DNA of 64,000 bases from Saprospiraceae bacterium (GCA_013360405.1 JABWBR010000001.1:148545-212544); one strand, 5' to 3'; shown: positions 42,504-50,910, counted from the stretch's first letter. Notes: generated by a model from the letters alone, not told the origin. Translations and numbers: made by a program.

Positions 42504-44150
42504 ATGAGACTCTTTATCATTACCATGTGCTTCTTAGGCTGTCTGCCTTTACATGCCAGAAAAATAGCCATTGTGATAGGTGTCGGCGCCTATCCGAGCA
42601 CTTCCGGCCTCCCCCGGTTAGTTGCCGACCAAGACACGCGTACGTTGAAATCAGCATTAGCCAATGCGGGATGGCAGGTACACTTAATAAACTGTGACAA
42701 TGAAGAAAAACCGAACATGGCAAATATATTACAAGCCGTTGGTTTGATTAAAGATAGCCTGTCCGGCGCTTATTCTCTCGGCAATTTTAGCGGGTTATTG
42801 GAAGATATTCGTCCATCTGATGAAGTAATGTTGTTCTTCGGTGGTCACGGCGTCACAAACAGGGAAGGGGTAGATTGTTTGGTGCCATTTGATGCGATAT
42901 ACGATAAAAAGACTAATAAATACTCAAACGAACATACGCTGATTTCAATAGAATGGATAAAACGATCGCTTTGCCGCAAAGGTTCATTTGTAATGATGAT
43001 AATTGATGCTTGTCGCCAGGATATTATTACCCGCTCGAATGAAATTGGCGGTAAAGCCAAACATACCCCTACCTTTGATGCTCCTACTCGAAAGGCTCAA
43101 GTTAAAGAAGATCCTGTTTTTGCATCGTATGCAGAAACTATCAATGATAATAATTTCGTCATTATTCGCTCTACTCAAGCGGGAGCTTATGCCCATGAAC
43201 AAGCAAATGCGGGGGTTTTTACCTATTTTTTAATCCGAATGTTAAGCGAATATGAAATACAAGAAGAAGCAGATAATGAACCAAGTGATGGTATCATTAG
43301 TCTTGGTGAAGCATTAGGTTATTTAAAAGAGCAGACAAAATCATGGGTTAGCAACCTCCCAAATAAAAAAAGCGAGCAAATCCCAGAAATACAATTATCA
43401 GAACAAGTAGACAAAGAGCGTTTTTTTATTGAAATCGAAACGAAAAGACTGAGCAACCCTCTTCATGTTTTTGAATTCAGAGCTTACAATCGTAAACTGC
43501 CTTTTGAATTCTATAAAACGCCTGTTCATACAGATCCAACAGAGTATATTTCTACTTATTATCGCATAGCAGAAGATGAATCAGGTGGAAAAATAATGGA
43601 ACTTGACCAGCCTGAGGATAGATATCCAAAAGCAGAACTCGATTTCGATGATCGCTTTTTAGCTACAATCGGGTATACTGATGCAAATGAATTTTTTTAT
43701 GGGCTTCGTCCGTACGAATTTTACTTCCCTAAAGAAATTTTAAATAAAACATTGAATGGAAAACACCGGCTAAATTTTAATGCTATACGATTCAGACCTT
43801 TTAAAAACGCGCCCATTAATGGATACTGCACATACACGCTCGAAGAAACAACCGGAGAGATAGATGTGAAACACAAAGGAAGAAATAAAAAATTCAAAGT
43901 TTGGAAAATAACGCAACGCCTCGAAGGTAGTAATAACGATCCTTGCCATCCCCTAAATGTTCAAGCATTCAGAACATATTATGTGCTTAAAAATACCGCA
44001 GATCCAGTGATCCTTGAAACGGAGAGTTTCTATCGCTTCTATATTAACGAAACTAGAATTGACCCTGAGATGACAAACTGCCGATCTGTCATTAAAGCAA
44101 ATGTTGAATACTTTCATTCCCGGTTAAATCAAATCTCAGTCCAAAACTAA
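42504..44150 (+). CDS. Secreted caspase family (C14) cysteine protease
   Basis: The protein has 548 residues from ATG 42504 (an ATG at 42492 is also possible), with a signal peptide (MRLFIITMCFLGCLPLHA). The p20-like domain starts at RKIAIVIGVGAYPS. The catalytic dyad is His115 in LFFGGHGV and Cys170 in MIIDACRQD; the strand RSTQAGAYAHEQANAGVFTYFLIRML completes the caspase fold. Prokaryotic caspase-like (metacaspase/orthocaspase) enzymes usually cleave after Arg or Lys. About 320-548 is a beta-rich region of unknown family. The signal peptide implies periplasmic or surface action. The DUF4384 gene follows 5 bp downstream; caspases and DUF4384 domains are often fused in other bacteria, which strengthens a functional link. 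Confidence 0.9.
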   Translation: MRLFIITMCFLGCLPLHARKIAIVIGVGAYPSTSGLPRLVADQDTRTLKSALANAGWQVHLINCDNEEKPNMANILQAVGLIKDSLSGAYSLGNFSGLLEDIRPSDEVMLFFGGHGVTNREGVDCLVPFDAIYDKKTNKYSNEHTLISIEWIKRSLCRKGSFVMMIIDACRQDIITRSNEIGGKAKHTPTFDAPTRKAQVKEDPVFASYAETINDNNFVIIRSTQAGAYAHEQANAGVFTYFLIRMLSEYEIQEEADNEPSDGIISLGEALGYLKEQTKSWVSNLPNKKSEQIPEIQLSEQVDKERFFIEIETKRLSNPLHVFEFRAYNRKLPFEFYKTPVHTDPTEYISTYYRIAEDESGGKIMELDQPEDRYPKAELDFDDRFLATIGYTDANEFFYGLRPYEFYFPKEILNKTLNGKHRLNFNAIRFRPFKNAPINGYCTYTLEETTGEIDVKHKGRNKKFKVWKITQRLEGSNNDPCHPLNVQAFRTYYVLKNTADPVILETESFYRFYINETRIDPEMTNCRSVIKANVEYFHSRLNQISVQN

Positions 44151-44155
44151 ATCCT

Positions 44156-45046
44156 ATGCGCATTATCTTAATATTTGTATGTATAGCCTGCAATATCCTG
44201 ACTACAAATGCTCAGGATTGCAACACAGTTCCAAGCAGCCCGCTTGGGTATTGTAACCTTACTGTTATGGCATCTTCCGAGCAAGAGCTTGTTTTACAAG
44301 CTAGTGTGCCAATTTCTACTGGTGTCCTCATAAAATTTGATTCGTCTTATTATATCATTGAGCAACAATTGGATTCGCTTCGTTATCGCGCTAAATTCGA
44401 TAAAAGTATTGGAACAATCCCCAAAATACCTAATAAAGGCACTCAAGCAGAAGTCATTGCATACCAGGCATTTGATAATGCTGACAATAGTTGCTTTTGG
44501 GTCACTTTACGTAATTACTTTATAAAAACTATTGCAAATGCTGATACATGGCTTTCATTGGATAATGCTGTTAGTCCGCTATCTATTAGTGAAAACGCCC
44601 CTTTTATGTTAAGCGTTCGAAACCCGCCAATAGAAGGTTATTTCTGTTTAATGGAAATTGATAGTGAACAAGAAGTATATATTTATTTTCCTAATAATAG
44701 ATTTGGAACAGATATTAAAAGGCGTATCTTTTTCAAAGGATTGATCAATTTAACGTACTCAATAGGTGAAAAGTGGCCCGCTTTTGCAAATATTTTTCTA
44801 AGCCCCGATGGAAAAGGGAAAACTACTTTTGTTGCTTTAATTAGTAAAACACCTCGCCCGTTAGCTGATTTTTTACCTCCATCCCATCAAGCTAATTATT
44901 ATACCTCTGAAGGACACCCTATTCAGCCTTGGGAAATCGGCCCCGGATTCTATACTCCGGGCGCAATTTCTCCTAATAGTAAAGGAGTCGATTATATACA
45001 CGGTGGGGAATGGGCTGTTTCTAAATTGGTTATAGATGTACGTTAA
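44156..45046 (+). CDS. Secreted DUF4384 domain protein
   Basis: The protein has 296 residues with a signal peptide (MRIILIFVCIACNILTTNAQ). The N-terminal half (about 20-140) is beta-rich and unassigned. About 148-245 matches the DUF4384 pattern: PFMLSVRNPPIEGYFCLMEIDSE, then VYIYFPN, then a middle strand, then IFLSPDGKGKTTFVALISKTPRPL. DUF4384 is commonly attached to caspase domains or to outer-membrane/TolB-like proteins and may bind the surface or a partner protein. The 5-bp spacing from the caspase gene suggests translational coupling. It ends the AT-rich cluster; GC-richer sequence resumes at the dodecin gene. Confidence 0.75.
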   Translation: MRIILIFVCIACNILTTNAQDCNTVPSSPLGYCNLTVMASSEQELVLQASVPISTGVLIKFDSSYYIIEQQLDSLRYRAKFDKSIGTIPKIPNKGTQAEVIAYQAFDNADNSCFWVTLRNYFIKTIANADTWLSLDNAVSPLSISENAPFMLSVRNPPIEGYFCLMEIDSEQEVYIYFPNNRFGTDIKRRIFFKGLINLTYSIGEKWPAFANIFLSPDGKGKTTFVALISKTPRPLADFLPPSHQANYYTSEGHPIQPWEIGPGFYTPGAISPNSKGVDYIHGGEWAVSKLVIDVR

Positions 45047-45129
45047 TCTATCTAATGCTGTTCATCTTGCCAAAAAAAACCTATCTTGTCCCTGACACAA
45101 TTTTTCACCACCCAAAAACAACATCTCCT

Positions 45130-45339
45130 ATGAGTATCGTAAAAGTAATCGAAGTAATCGCCTCTTCAGAAATTGGTATTGATGATGCCGTGCGCAAAGC
45201 CGTCAGCGAGGCCTCCAAATCCATTCGCAATATCGATTCGGTATACGTGCAGGATATCAAGGCGCACGTCAAAGACGGGAAAATAACCACCTTCGGGGTC
45301 ATCTGCAAGATTTCGTTCCGGGTAGATTCTGTGGATTAA
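45130..45339 (+). CDS. Dodecin family flavin-binding protein
   Basis: The protein has 69 residues from ATG 45130 (MSIVKVIEVIASSEIGIDDAVRKAV); an upstream in-frame ATG at 45055 adds a non-conserved leader. The helix VRKAVSEASKSIRNI and strands SVYVQDIKAHVKDGKITTFGVICKISFRV match the dodecin fold throughout. Dodecins form spherical dodecamers that store riboflavin or FMN. They are cytoplasmic. The gene lies between the caspase cluster and the desaturase gene; an inverted repeat follows its stop. Confidence 0.93.
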   Translation: MSIVKVIEVIASSEIGIDDAVRKAVSEASKSIRNIDSVYVQDIKAHVKDGKITTFGVICKISFRVDSVD

Positions 45340-45347
45340 TGGATGGG

Positions 45348-45372
45348 GATAGCGAAATTATCGCTATCTTTG
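45348..45372 (+). promoter_or_regulatory. Inverted repeat overlapping a -7 box ahead of the desaturase
   Basis: GATAGCGA (45348-45355) and TCGCTATC (45361-45368) are perfect complements around AATTA. TATCTTTG (45365-45372), which fits TAnnTTTG, overlaps the right arm. It is 17 bases before the desaturase ATG. It could be the dodecin terminator, an operator of the desaturase promoter, or both. Confidence 0.5.
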
Positions 45373-45389
45373 CGTCCAAATTTAAGTAA

Positions 45390-46439
45390 ATGGATAACCC
45401 GACTGTTAAGTCTAACGAAGAGATTAGCAAGGCATTGCAGAACTGGCCGACCTTGTTTGCCAAATATGCCAAGGCTGACAATACGAAAGCCTTTATCCAG
45501 ATAATCAATACTTTTGGGCCTTTTGTGGGCGTGTGGGTGCTGATGTATTTCAGCCTCGACTATTCGTATTGGATTACTTTCGGACTGGCGATTGTGAATT
45601 CGTTTTTCCTGGTCCGCATTTTTATAATTCAGCACGACTGCGGGCACCGCTCGTTTACGCGCTCGCAGATGCTCAATAAGGTGATAGGCTGGTTTGCCAG
45701 TTTGTTTACGGCTATCCCGTTCCGCTACTGGGCGCAGGTGCACAATTTCCACCACGGCCACAGCGGCCAGTTGGAGGTGCGCGATATCGGCGATATCCGC
45801 ATGATGACGGTGGAGGAGTACCGCAAGGCTTCGCGCTGGGAGCGCCTCGGCTATCGCATTTTCCGCATGCCGCTGATCACTTTCGGCATCGGCCCCATGA
45901 TTTACATTTTCTGGAATAACCGCCTGCCGTTGGTGCGGTTTAAAGGCTGGAGAAATACCTATGTCTCTTTGCAGGTCAATAATGTGCTATGGATAGGGCT
46001 GTATGTGTTGCTGGGCTGGCTGGTAGGCTGGCAGCGCTTTTTGCTGATACAGTTGCCCATCATCTGGCTGTTTTCGATCATTGCAGTGTGGTTTTTTTAT
46101 GTGCAGCACCAGCACGAACACACGTATAAGCAGTGGCGCGACAACTGGGATTACCTTCTTGCCGCTATCCGCGGCAGTACGTATTACCGCCTTCCCAAGC
46201 CGTTTCCATGGCTGACCGGTAATATCGTGTTCCACCATATTCACCACCTCAATCCGAAGATCCCGAATTACAACCTGGCGCGTTGTGCCCGCGAGAACAA
46301 ATTCCTGGAGCAATACATCACTACGCTGGGTTTTGTAGAAAGCCTGAAGTGTATGTTTAATAAACTTTGGGACGAGGAGACGCAGCGCATGATCTCTTTT
46401 AAGGAGTTTTATATGCGGGAGCGGGTGCAGTCGGCGTGA
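45390..46439 (+). CDS. Membrane fatty acid desaturase
   Basis: The protein has 349 residues. Three His boxes bind the di-iron centre: HDCGH (82-86), HNFHH (118-122) and HHIHH (282-286), with an extra HQHEH at 240-244. Hydrophobic segments near 40-80, 100-112, 160-180 and 195-237 give the usual four-helix topology. It introduces a cis double bond in acyl chains of membrane lipids with O2 and electrons from a ferredoxin or similar donor. An aerobic lifestyle is implied. The putative promoter at 45365 and the overlapping palindrome could adapt expression to temperature or fatty acid level; this is inference. Confidence 0.93.
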   Translation: MDNPTVKSNEEISKALQNWPTLFAKYAKADNTKAFIQIINTFGPFVGVWVLMYFSLDYSYWITFGLAIVNSFFLVRIFIIQHDCGHRSFTRSQMLNKVIGWFASLFTAIPFRYWAQVHNFHHGHSGQLEVRDIGDIRMMTVEEYRKASRWERLGYRIFRMPLITFGIGPMIYIFWNNRLPLVRFKGWRNTYVSLQVNNVLWIGLYVLLGWLVGWQRFLLIQLPIIWLFSIIAVWFFYVQHQHEHTYKQWRDNWDYLLAAIRGSTYYRLPKPFPWLTGNIVFHHIHHLNPKIPNYNLARCARENKFLEQYITTLGFVESLKCMFNKLWDEETQRMISFKEFYMRERVQSA

Positions 46440-46457
46440 TTGAGAGGGGGAGAGTGT

Positions 46458-46477
46458 GAGCGTGTGGGAGTGTGAGA
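46458..46477. repeat. GAGCGTGTGGGAGTGTGAGA repeat, second copy
   Basis: Identical to 30145-30164. The copy ends 3 bases before the first ATG of the ABC-F gene, so it forms part of its leader. A 12-base piece (GGGAGTGTGAGA) recurs at 48382-48393 after the same gene. Confidence 0.8.
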
Positions 46478-46480
46478 TTA

Positions 46481-48373
46481 ATGTCGTCAACTTATTGCGT
46501 TTTGAACTACCTTACTTTAGAAAACGTTACCAAAACCTACGGCGAAAAGGTCTTATTCCGCGATATCAACCTGCAGATTAGCAAAGGGCAGAAGGTGGCG
46601 CTGGTGGCCAAAAACGGTACGGGGAAAAGTACGCTGCTGCGCGTCATTGCCGGCATAGACGCCCCTGAAGGCGAAAACGCCAAAATTCTGCTGCGCCGGG
46701 ATGTGAAGGTGGCATACCTCGAACAAGACCCCGATCTCTACCACGGGCATAGCGTGTTGGAAGCCGTACTCGACTCCGACAACCCGATGGTGCAGGCGGT
46801 GAAAACCTACGAACGCGCCCTGCTACTGGGCGCCGGCCACGAAGAAATGGAGGCGGTGATGGCCCGTATGGATGATCTCAAAGCCTGGGATTTCGAAGCA
46901 CGCGTCAAAGAATTGATCTCCAAATTCGGCATCACCGATTTCAACCAGACCATCAGCAGCCTTTCCGGCGGCCAGCGCAAACGCGTGGCGCTGGTGCGGC
47001 TTATCCTCGACGAACCCGAGTTTATCATCCTCGACGAGCCTACCAACCACCTCGACCTCGATATGATCGAGTGGCTCGAGGAGTACCTGCGCAATCCCAA
47101 TATTACGCTGTTTATGGTGACCCACGACCGCTACTTCCTGGAGCGGGTGTGCAACCAGATTATTGAACTGGACCGCGGGCAGCTTTTTCGCTATTCGGGC
47201 AATTATGTCGATTTTTTGGAAAAAAAGGCCCTGCGCCGGGAAAATGAATCGGCAGAGATGGAAAAGTTGGGCAAGCTCTACAAGCGCGAACTCGACTGGG
47301 TGCACCGCTCGCCGCAGGCGCGCACTACCAAGGCTAAATCCAGGGTGGATGGTTTTTATGAAATTCAAGAAAAAGTATCGCAGCGGGTCGATAATACCGA
47401 ACTGCAAATTGATATAAAGGGTCAGCGACTGGGCAAGAAGGTGTTGGAGTGTTATAATGTGCGCAAGCGCTTTAGCGATATGCCCATCGTAGAAGATTTT
47501 TCGTACAAATTTAAACCCGGCGAACGCGTGGGTATTGTAGGCCCCAACGGCGTAGGAAAAACCACTTTCCTGAAAATGCTTACCGGCGAAACGCGCCCCG
47601 ATTCGGGTCGCGTGGTGGTGGGTGGAAATACGGTTTTCGGATATTACAGCCAGGACGGCATGGCTTTCAAAGAGGACAAGCGCGTATTGGAGGTGATACA
47701 GGATATCGCCGAATTTATCCCCCTCGAAAAAGGCCAAAAGCTCACAGCCACGCAATTGCTCGAACGGTTTTTGTTTAGCAGGCCCCAGCAGCAGGTGTAT
47801 GTATCGCAACTGAGCGGCGGCGAACGGCGCCGCCTCTACCTGCTCACCGTTTTGATGGAAAACCCCAATTTCCTGATTCTCGACGAACCTACCAACGATC
47901 TCGATATCGTAACGCTTAACGTACTGGAAGATTTTCTGCTCGATTTCCCCGGCTGCGTACTCATCGTTACCCACGACCGCTATTTTATGGATAAGCTGGT
48001 CGACCACCTGTTTGTGTTTGAAGGCAAGGGCCAGATCAAGGATTTTAACGGCGATTATACCGAATACCGCGAAGCCGCTAAATTGCGCGAACGCGACCAG
48101 CGCCGCCAGGATCGCGCCGACCAGCAGCAGGCAAAACAACAAACAGCCCCCGCCCCAAGCGCCGGACTCAGCTACGAGCAGCGCAAGGAACTCAACCGCG
48201 TCGAAAAAGAGATTAGCAGACTGGAAGAACGCAAAAGCGAGATCGAACAACAATTCGCCACGCCCGACCTCAGCCCCGAACGCATTACGGAACTCGCCAA
48301 GCAACTCGCCGAGGTGAAATCAGCCATCGAAGACAAGGAGCTCCGGTGGATGGAACTGGCGGAGAGGGAGTGA
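46481..48373 (+). CDS. ABC-F family ATPase, Uup type
   Basis: The protein has about 630 residues with two ATP-binding cassettes and no membrane domain. The first Walker A is AKNGTGKST, with signature LSGGQRKRV and Walker B FIILDEPTNHLD. The second Walker A is GPNGVGKTT, with signature LSGGERRRL and Walker B FLILDEPTNDLD. The C-terminal 65 residues form the Uup-type coiled coil (LNRVEKEISRLEERKSEIEQQF). Uup acts on ribosomes and on branched DNA intermediates. The start is uncertain: ATG 46481 follows a repeat, but family members usually begin MNYL-x-LEN, which here matches a TTG at 46502. Confidence 0.9.
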   Translation: MSSTYCVLNYLTLENVTKTYGEKVLFRDINLQISKGQKVALVAKNGTGKSTLLRVIAGIDAPEGENAKILLRRDVKVAYLEQDPDLYHGHSVLEAVLDSDNPMVQAVKTYERALLLGAGHEEMEAVMARMDDLKAWDFEARVKELISKFGITDFNQTISSLSGGQRKRVALVRLILDEPEFIILDEPTNHLDLDMIEWLEEYLRNPNITLFMVTHDRYFLERVCNQIIELDRGQLFRYSGNYVDFLEKKALRRENESAEMEKLGKLYKRELDWVHRSPQARTTKAKSRVDGFYEIQEKVSQRVDNTELQIDIKGQRLGKKVLECYNVRKRFSDMPIVEDFSYKFKPGERVGIVGPNGVGKTTFLKMLTGETRPDSGRVVVGGNTVFGYYSQDGMAFKEDKRVLEVIQDIAEFIPLEKGQKLTATQLLERFLFSRPQQQVYVSQLSGGERRRLYLLTVLMENPNFLILDEPTNDLDIVTLNVLEDFLLDFPGCVLIVTHDRYFMDKLVDHLFVFEGKGQIKDFNGDYTEYREAAKLRERDQRRQDRADQQQAKQQTAPAPSAGLSYEQRKELNRVEKEISRLEERKSEIEQQFATPDLSPERITELAKQLAEVKSAIEDKELRWMELAERE

Positions 48374-48427
48374 GGGAAGGGGGGAGTGTGAGAGGGAGAG
48401 AGGGAGAGAGGGAGAGAGGGAGAGAGT
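48374..48427. repeat. GAGAGGGA purine-rich tandem repeat
   Basis: After the ABC-F stop come GGGAGTGTGAGA and then about four GAGAGGGA/GAGAGAGG units. The complement of this word (CCCTCTCTC) is found at 33310-33355. It is non-coding. Confidence 0.75.
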
Positions 48428-48490
48428 GGGGATTGCGCGGTGTTGTGATTTTTATTAAATTTATACGATCTTCAATCACGCCCTGTTCCT

Positions 48491-49216
48491 ATGAGAAATC
48501 GACTTTTTCCCCTTTGTTTTTTGTTGTGTATGTATTCCTTTAGCGCATATGGACAGTATACGACGCGGTTATATGCGGGCTTCAATTCCTCGATCCTGAC
48601 AAATGCGCAAGATGAGCCGCAAAGCGGACTTGGCGGCGGAAATAATGATTATAAATCACAGGAGCGGCCGGGTATAGGCGGCGAGTTGGGGATAGCCATG
48701 GATGTTCCCGTTTCCGGGCGGCTTACCATCATTTGGGGCGCGGATATACTAGCTACCCGCAGCAGTTTTTATCAAGAGTCCAGTTTCTGGATTTTGTATT
48801 GCGGCACGGTCGAAAGGCAGATGGGCAGGGTACGCCTGGGCAAAATAGATTTGTCGCTGCCGCTCCGGCTTGGCATCAACACCTGGCGGAACATACGTGT
48901 GGAGCCGGAAATCCGCTACAATATCCAATTGGTCAATTTCAGCCGTTGGAATTACCGCGACATTGTCTATTGTGTGCACAACAGCGACCCTTTGGGGCAG
49001 CCTTATATTCCGCTGGCGGCGCCCATAGAAAAAGACGGACAAATCGATTATGAGCTGAAAAAACAAGGCACGCTCAGCGCGGGCTTGTTTGTATTTATCC
49101 CGATCAGTCAGCGCTGGGGAGTTCATGCCGGCGCCCGCCAGGTGCTGACCAAGATGCACGAATATCCCGCTTTTAGATCACAGCAGCTGGCACTGAGGGT
49201 TGCATACCGGCTATAG
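48491..49216 (+). CDS. Outer-membrane beta-barrel protein (PorT-like)
   Basis: The protein has 241 residues with a signal peptide (MRNRLFPLCFLLCMYSFSAYGQ). The mature part alternates short hydrophobic strands and turns (TTRLYAGFNSSILTNAQ, GIGGELGIAMDVPVSGRL, WGVHAGARQVLTKM) and ends with a strand finishing RVAYRL. This fits the Bacteroidota outer-membrane barrels annotated as porin or PorT family. The ligand or transport role is unknown. It lies downstream of the ABC-F gene after a purine-rich repeat. It is convergent with the phosphorylase gene; a dispersed repeat element (copy D) separates them. Confidence 0.72.
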   Translation: MRNRLFPLCFLLCMYSFSAYGQYTTRLYAGFNSSILTNAQDEPQSGLGGGNNDYKSQERPGIGGELGIAMDVPVSGRLTIIWGADILATRSSFYQESSFWILYCGTVERQMGRVRLGKIDLSLPLRLGINTWRNIRVEPEIRYNIQLVNFSRWNYRDIVYCVHNSDPLGQPYIPLAAPIEKDGQIDYELKKQGTLSAGLFVFIPISQRWGVHAGARQVLTKMHEYPAFRSQQLALRVAYRL

Positions 49217-49233
49217 GAGCCAATTCTAAAGCC

Positions 49234-49292
49234 GTCACCTTGTCACCTTGTCACCATCGTGGCGGTGAACGGAAAACGTTCACCCTACGTGG
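49234..49292. repeat. Composite dispersed repeat, copy D
   Basis: Two to three TCACCTTG units, then CACCATCGTGGC and the core GGTGAACGGAAAACGTTC plus ACCCTACGTGG (49264-49292). The order is the same as in copy A. It separates two convergent genes and overlaps the last codons of the minus-strand phosphorylase gene. Confidence 0.85.
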
Positions 49293-50910
49293 TATACAAC
49301 AACTCGTAATATTCCTCCAGCATACGTTTCACGGCAAAATAGTCCTTGGTAGAGAGGATACTTTGGCGCATCATCTCCGTCCATTTGGGGCGGTTGTCGT
49401 AATACGTGGGGAGTACTTCATTCAGCAGGCAATTGTAGAGGGCGTCGCGGTCGTGGGCATCGTGGATGATTTCGTCGGGATGCTCGAAAGCGTCGCCGAA
49501 TTGCCAGCCGTTGACGCCGTGCTGGCAGGCTTCGGGCCACCATCCGTCGAGGATGCTCACGTTGAGTACGCCGTTCATCGAAGCCTTCATACCCGAGGTG
49601 CCGCTGGCCTCCTTCGGGCGGCGGGGGTTATTGAGCCACACGTCGGAGCCGCGGGTGAGCTGGGCGCCGATCGTCATATCGTAATTTTCGAGGAACACTA
49701 CCGAATTGGGGTAACGCCGAGCCATCGCCACGAGGTTGGCGGCGATGCCTTTGCCGGTATCGTCGAGCGGGTGGGCGCGGCCCGAGAAGACTACCTGCAC
49801 CTTTTGCTCGCGCAGCAGGGGATCGATAATATCGGGTTTGCTAAATATCAGGTCGCTGCGTTTGTATGGTACCGCGCGGCGCGAAAAGCCGATGATCAGG
49901 TTTTCGGGGTTAAGCTGGGCGCCGGTACGCGATTTTACAAACTCCACGAGTTGTTGTTTATTGCGCATGTGGGCCTGCCAGAGATCACCGCCACCTTCGG
50001 CGGTTTGGATCATGGCGGGGTCTACCCAGGTAGGGCGGTGAATGGCATTAGTGATCGCCACGATTTTGGAGCGGCCTTTCACCTTTTTCCACATCTCATT
50101 GGCGGTCACGCCGTGGAGTTGGGCCACCGCGTTCGACATGCGGGAGAGGCGCAGTGCGCCAACGGTCATATTAAACGGATCGCCGCCCAGTTTTTTGAGC
50201 TGCGCAGCGCTCATATTGAGGTTGGCGCCCATATAGAGCAACCTGTCGATGGGGTGCGATTCGTTGCCTTGCACCACGGGTGTATGGGTAGTAAATACAA
50301 TTTGCTTGCGGCTCGCGGCCCAGGCTTCGTCGAAGCTGTGGCCTTTTTCCATTTTTTCGCGCATAAGCTCGAAGCCGGCAAACAGGGCGTGGCCTTCGTT
50401 GAAGTGGTACACGTCGATATCGAGGCCCAGGGCGCGCAGGGCGTGCACGCCGCCGATGCCGAGCACCATCTCCTGGGCGATGCGCTCTTCGCCAAACCAG
50501 CCGTATAGCTGGCCGCTGATCCAGCCGTCGGCTTCCTGCTGGCCTTCGATGTCGGTATCGAGGAGGTAAAGGGTAGCATTGCCGAAGCAGGTCATTTTCC
50601 ACACTTTGCAGCGCACTTCACGACGGCGAATCTCCACGCTGACCACCACGCCGGTATCTTCCAATAGTTGCTCGTAGTCGTAGTTGTGGTAAGTATCGTA
50701 GGGCTGGCCGTCTTCACCGATGAGTTGGTCGGTATATCCCTGTTTCCATTTTATGCCGATGCCTACGATAGGATATTCGTGGTCTTTTGCGCCCTTGAGA
50801 TAGTCGCCGGCCAAAATGCCGAGTCCGCCGGCATAGGCTTTGAAAGAGGTATCCAGGCCGTATTCCATACAGAAATAAGCCACGCGGGGTAAGGAAGTAT
50901 TTGTAGCCAT
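49285..50910 (-). CDS. glgP: Alpha-glucan (glycogen/starch) phosphorylase, short form
   Basis: The protein has 541 residues, shorter than the roughly 800-residue classical enzyme and typical of the TIGR02094-type alpha-glucan phosphorylases. The N-terminus (VAYFCMEYGLDTSFKAYAGGLGILAGDYLKGA) carries the substrate-side Gly-rich loop. The PLP-binding Lys is Lys442 in GTSGMKASMNGV, followed by LDGWWPEA. It releases glucose 1-phosphate from storage glucan with inorganic phosphate in the cytoplasm. No other glycogen genes are adjacent. The stop codon lies in the dispersed repeat copy D, so the last residues (YELLYTT) derive from the repeat side. The symbol follows function, not a proven orthology. 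Confidence 0.9.
   Translation of the reverse strand: MATNTSLPRVAYFCMEYGLDTSFKAYAGGLGILAGDYLKGAKDHEYPIVGIGIKWKQGYTDQLIGEDGQPYDTYHNYDYEQLLEDTGVVVSVEIRRREVRCKVWKMTCFGNATLYLLDTDIEGQQEADGWISGQLYGWFGEERIAQEMVLGIGGVHALRALGLDIDVYHFNEGHALFAGFELMREKMEKGHSFDEAWAASRKQIVFTTHTPVVQGNESHPIDRLLYMGANLNMSAAQLKKLGGDPFNMTVGALRLSRMSNAVAQLHGVTANEMWKKVKGRSKIVAITNAIHRPTWVDPAMIQTAEGGGDLWQAHMRNKQQLVEFVKSRTGAQLNPENLIIGFSRRAVPYKRSDLIFSKPDIIDPLLREQKVQVVFSGRAHPLDDTGKGIAANLVAMARRYPNSVVFLENYDMTIGAQLTRGSDVWLNNPRRPKEASGTSGMKASMNGVLNVSILDGWWPEACQHGVNGWQFGDAFEHPDEIIHDAHDRDALYNCLLNEVLPTYYDNRPKWTEMMRQSILSTKDYFAVKRMLEEYYELLYTT

Noticed and set aside
46823..48304. 493-codon ORF on the minus strand opposite the ABC-F gene
   Set aside because: It mirrors a strongly conserved ABC-F coding frame; its translation has no signal, domain or composition of a real protein.
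49240..50508. 422-codon ORF on the plus strand opposite the phosphorylase gene
   Set aside because: It lies antisense to a clear alpha-glucan phosphorylase and has no recognisable motif; it is a product of high-GC codon mirroring.
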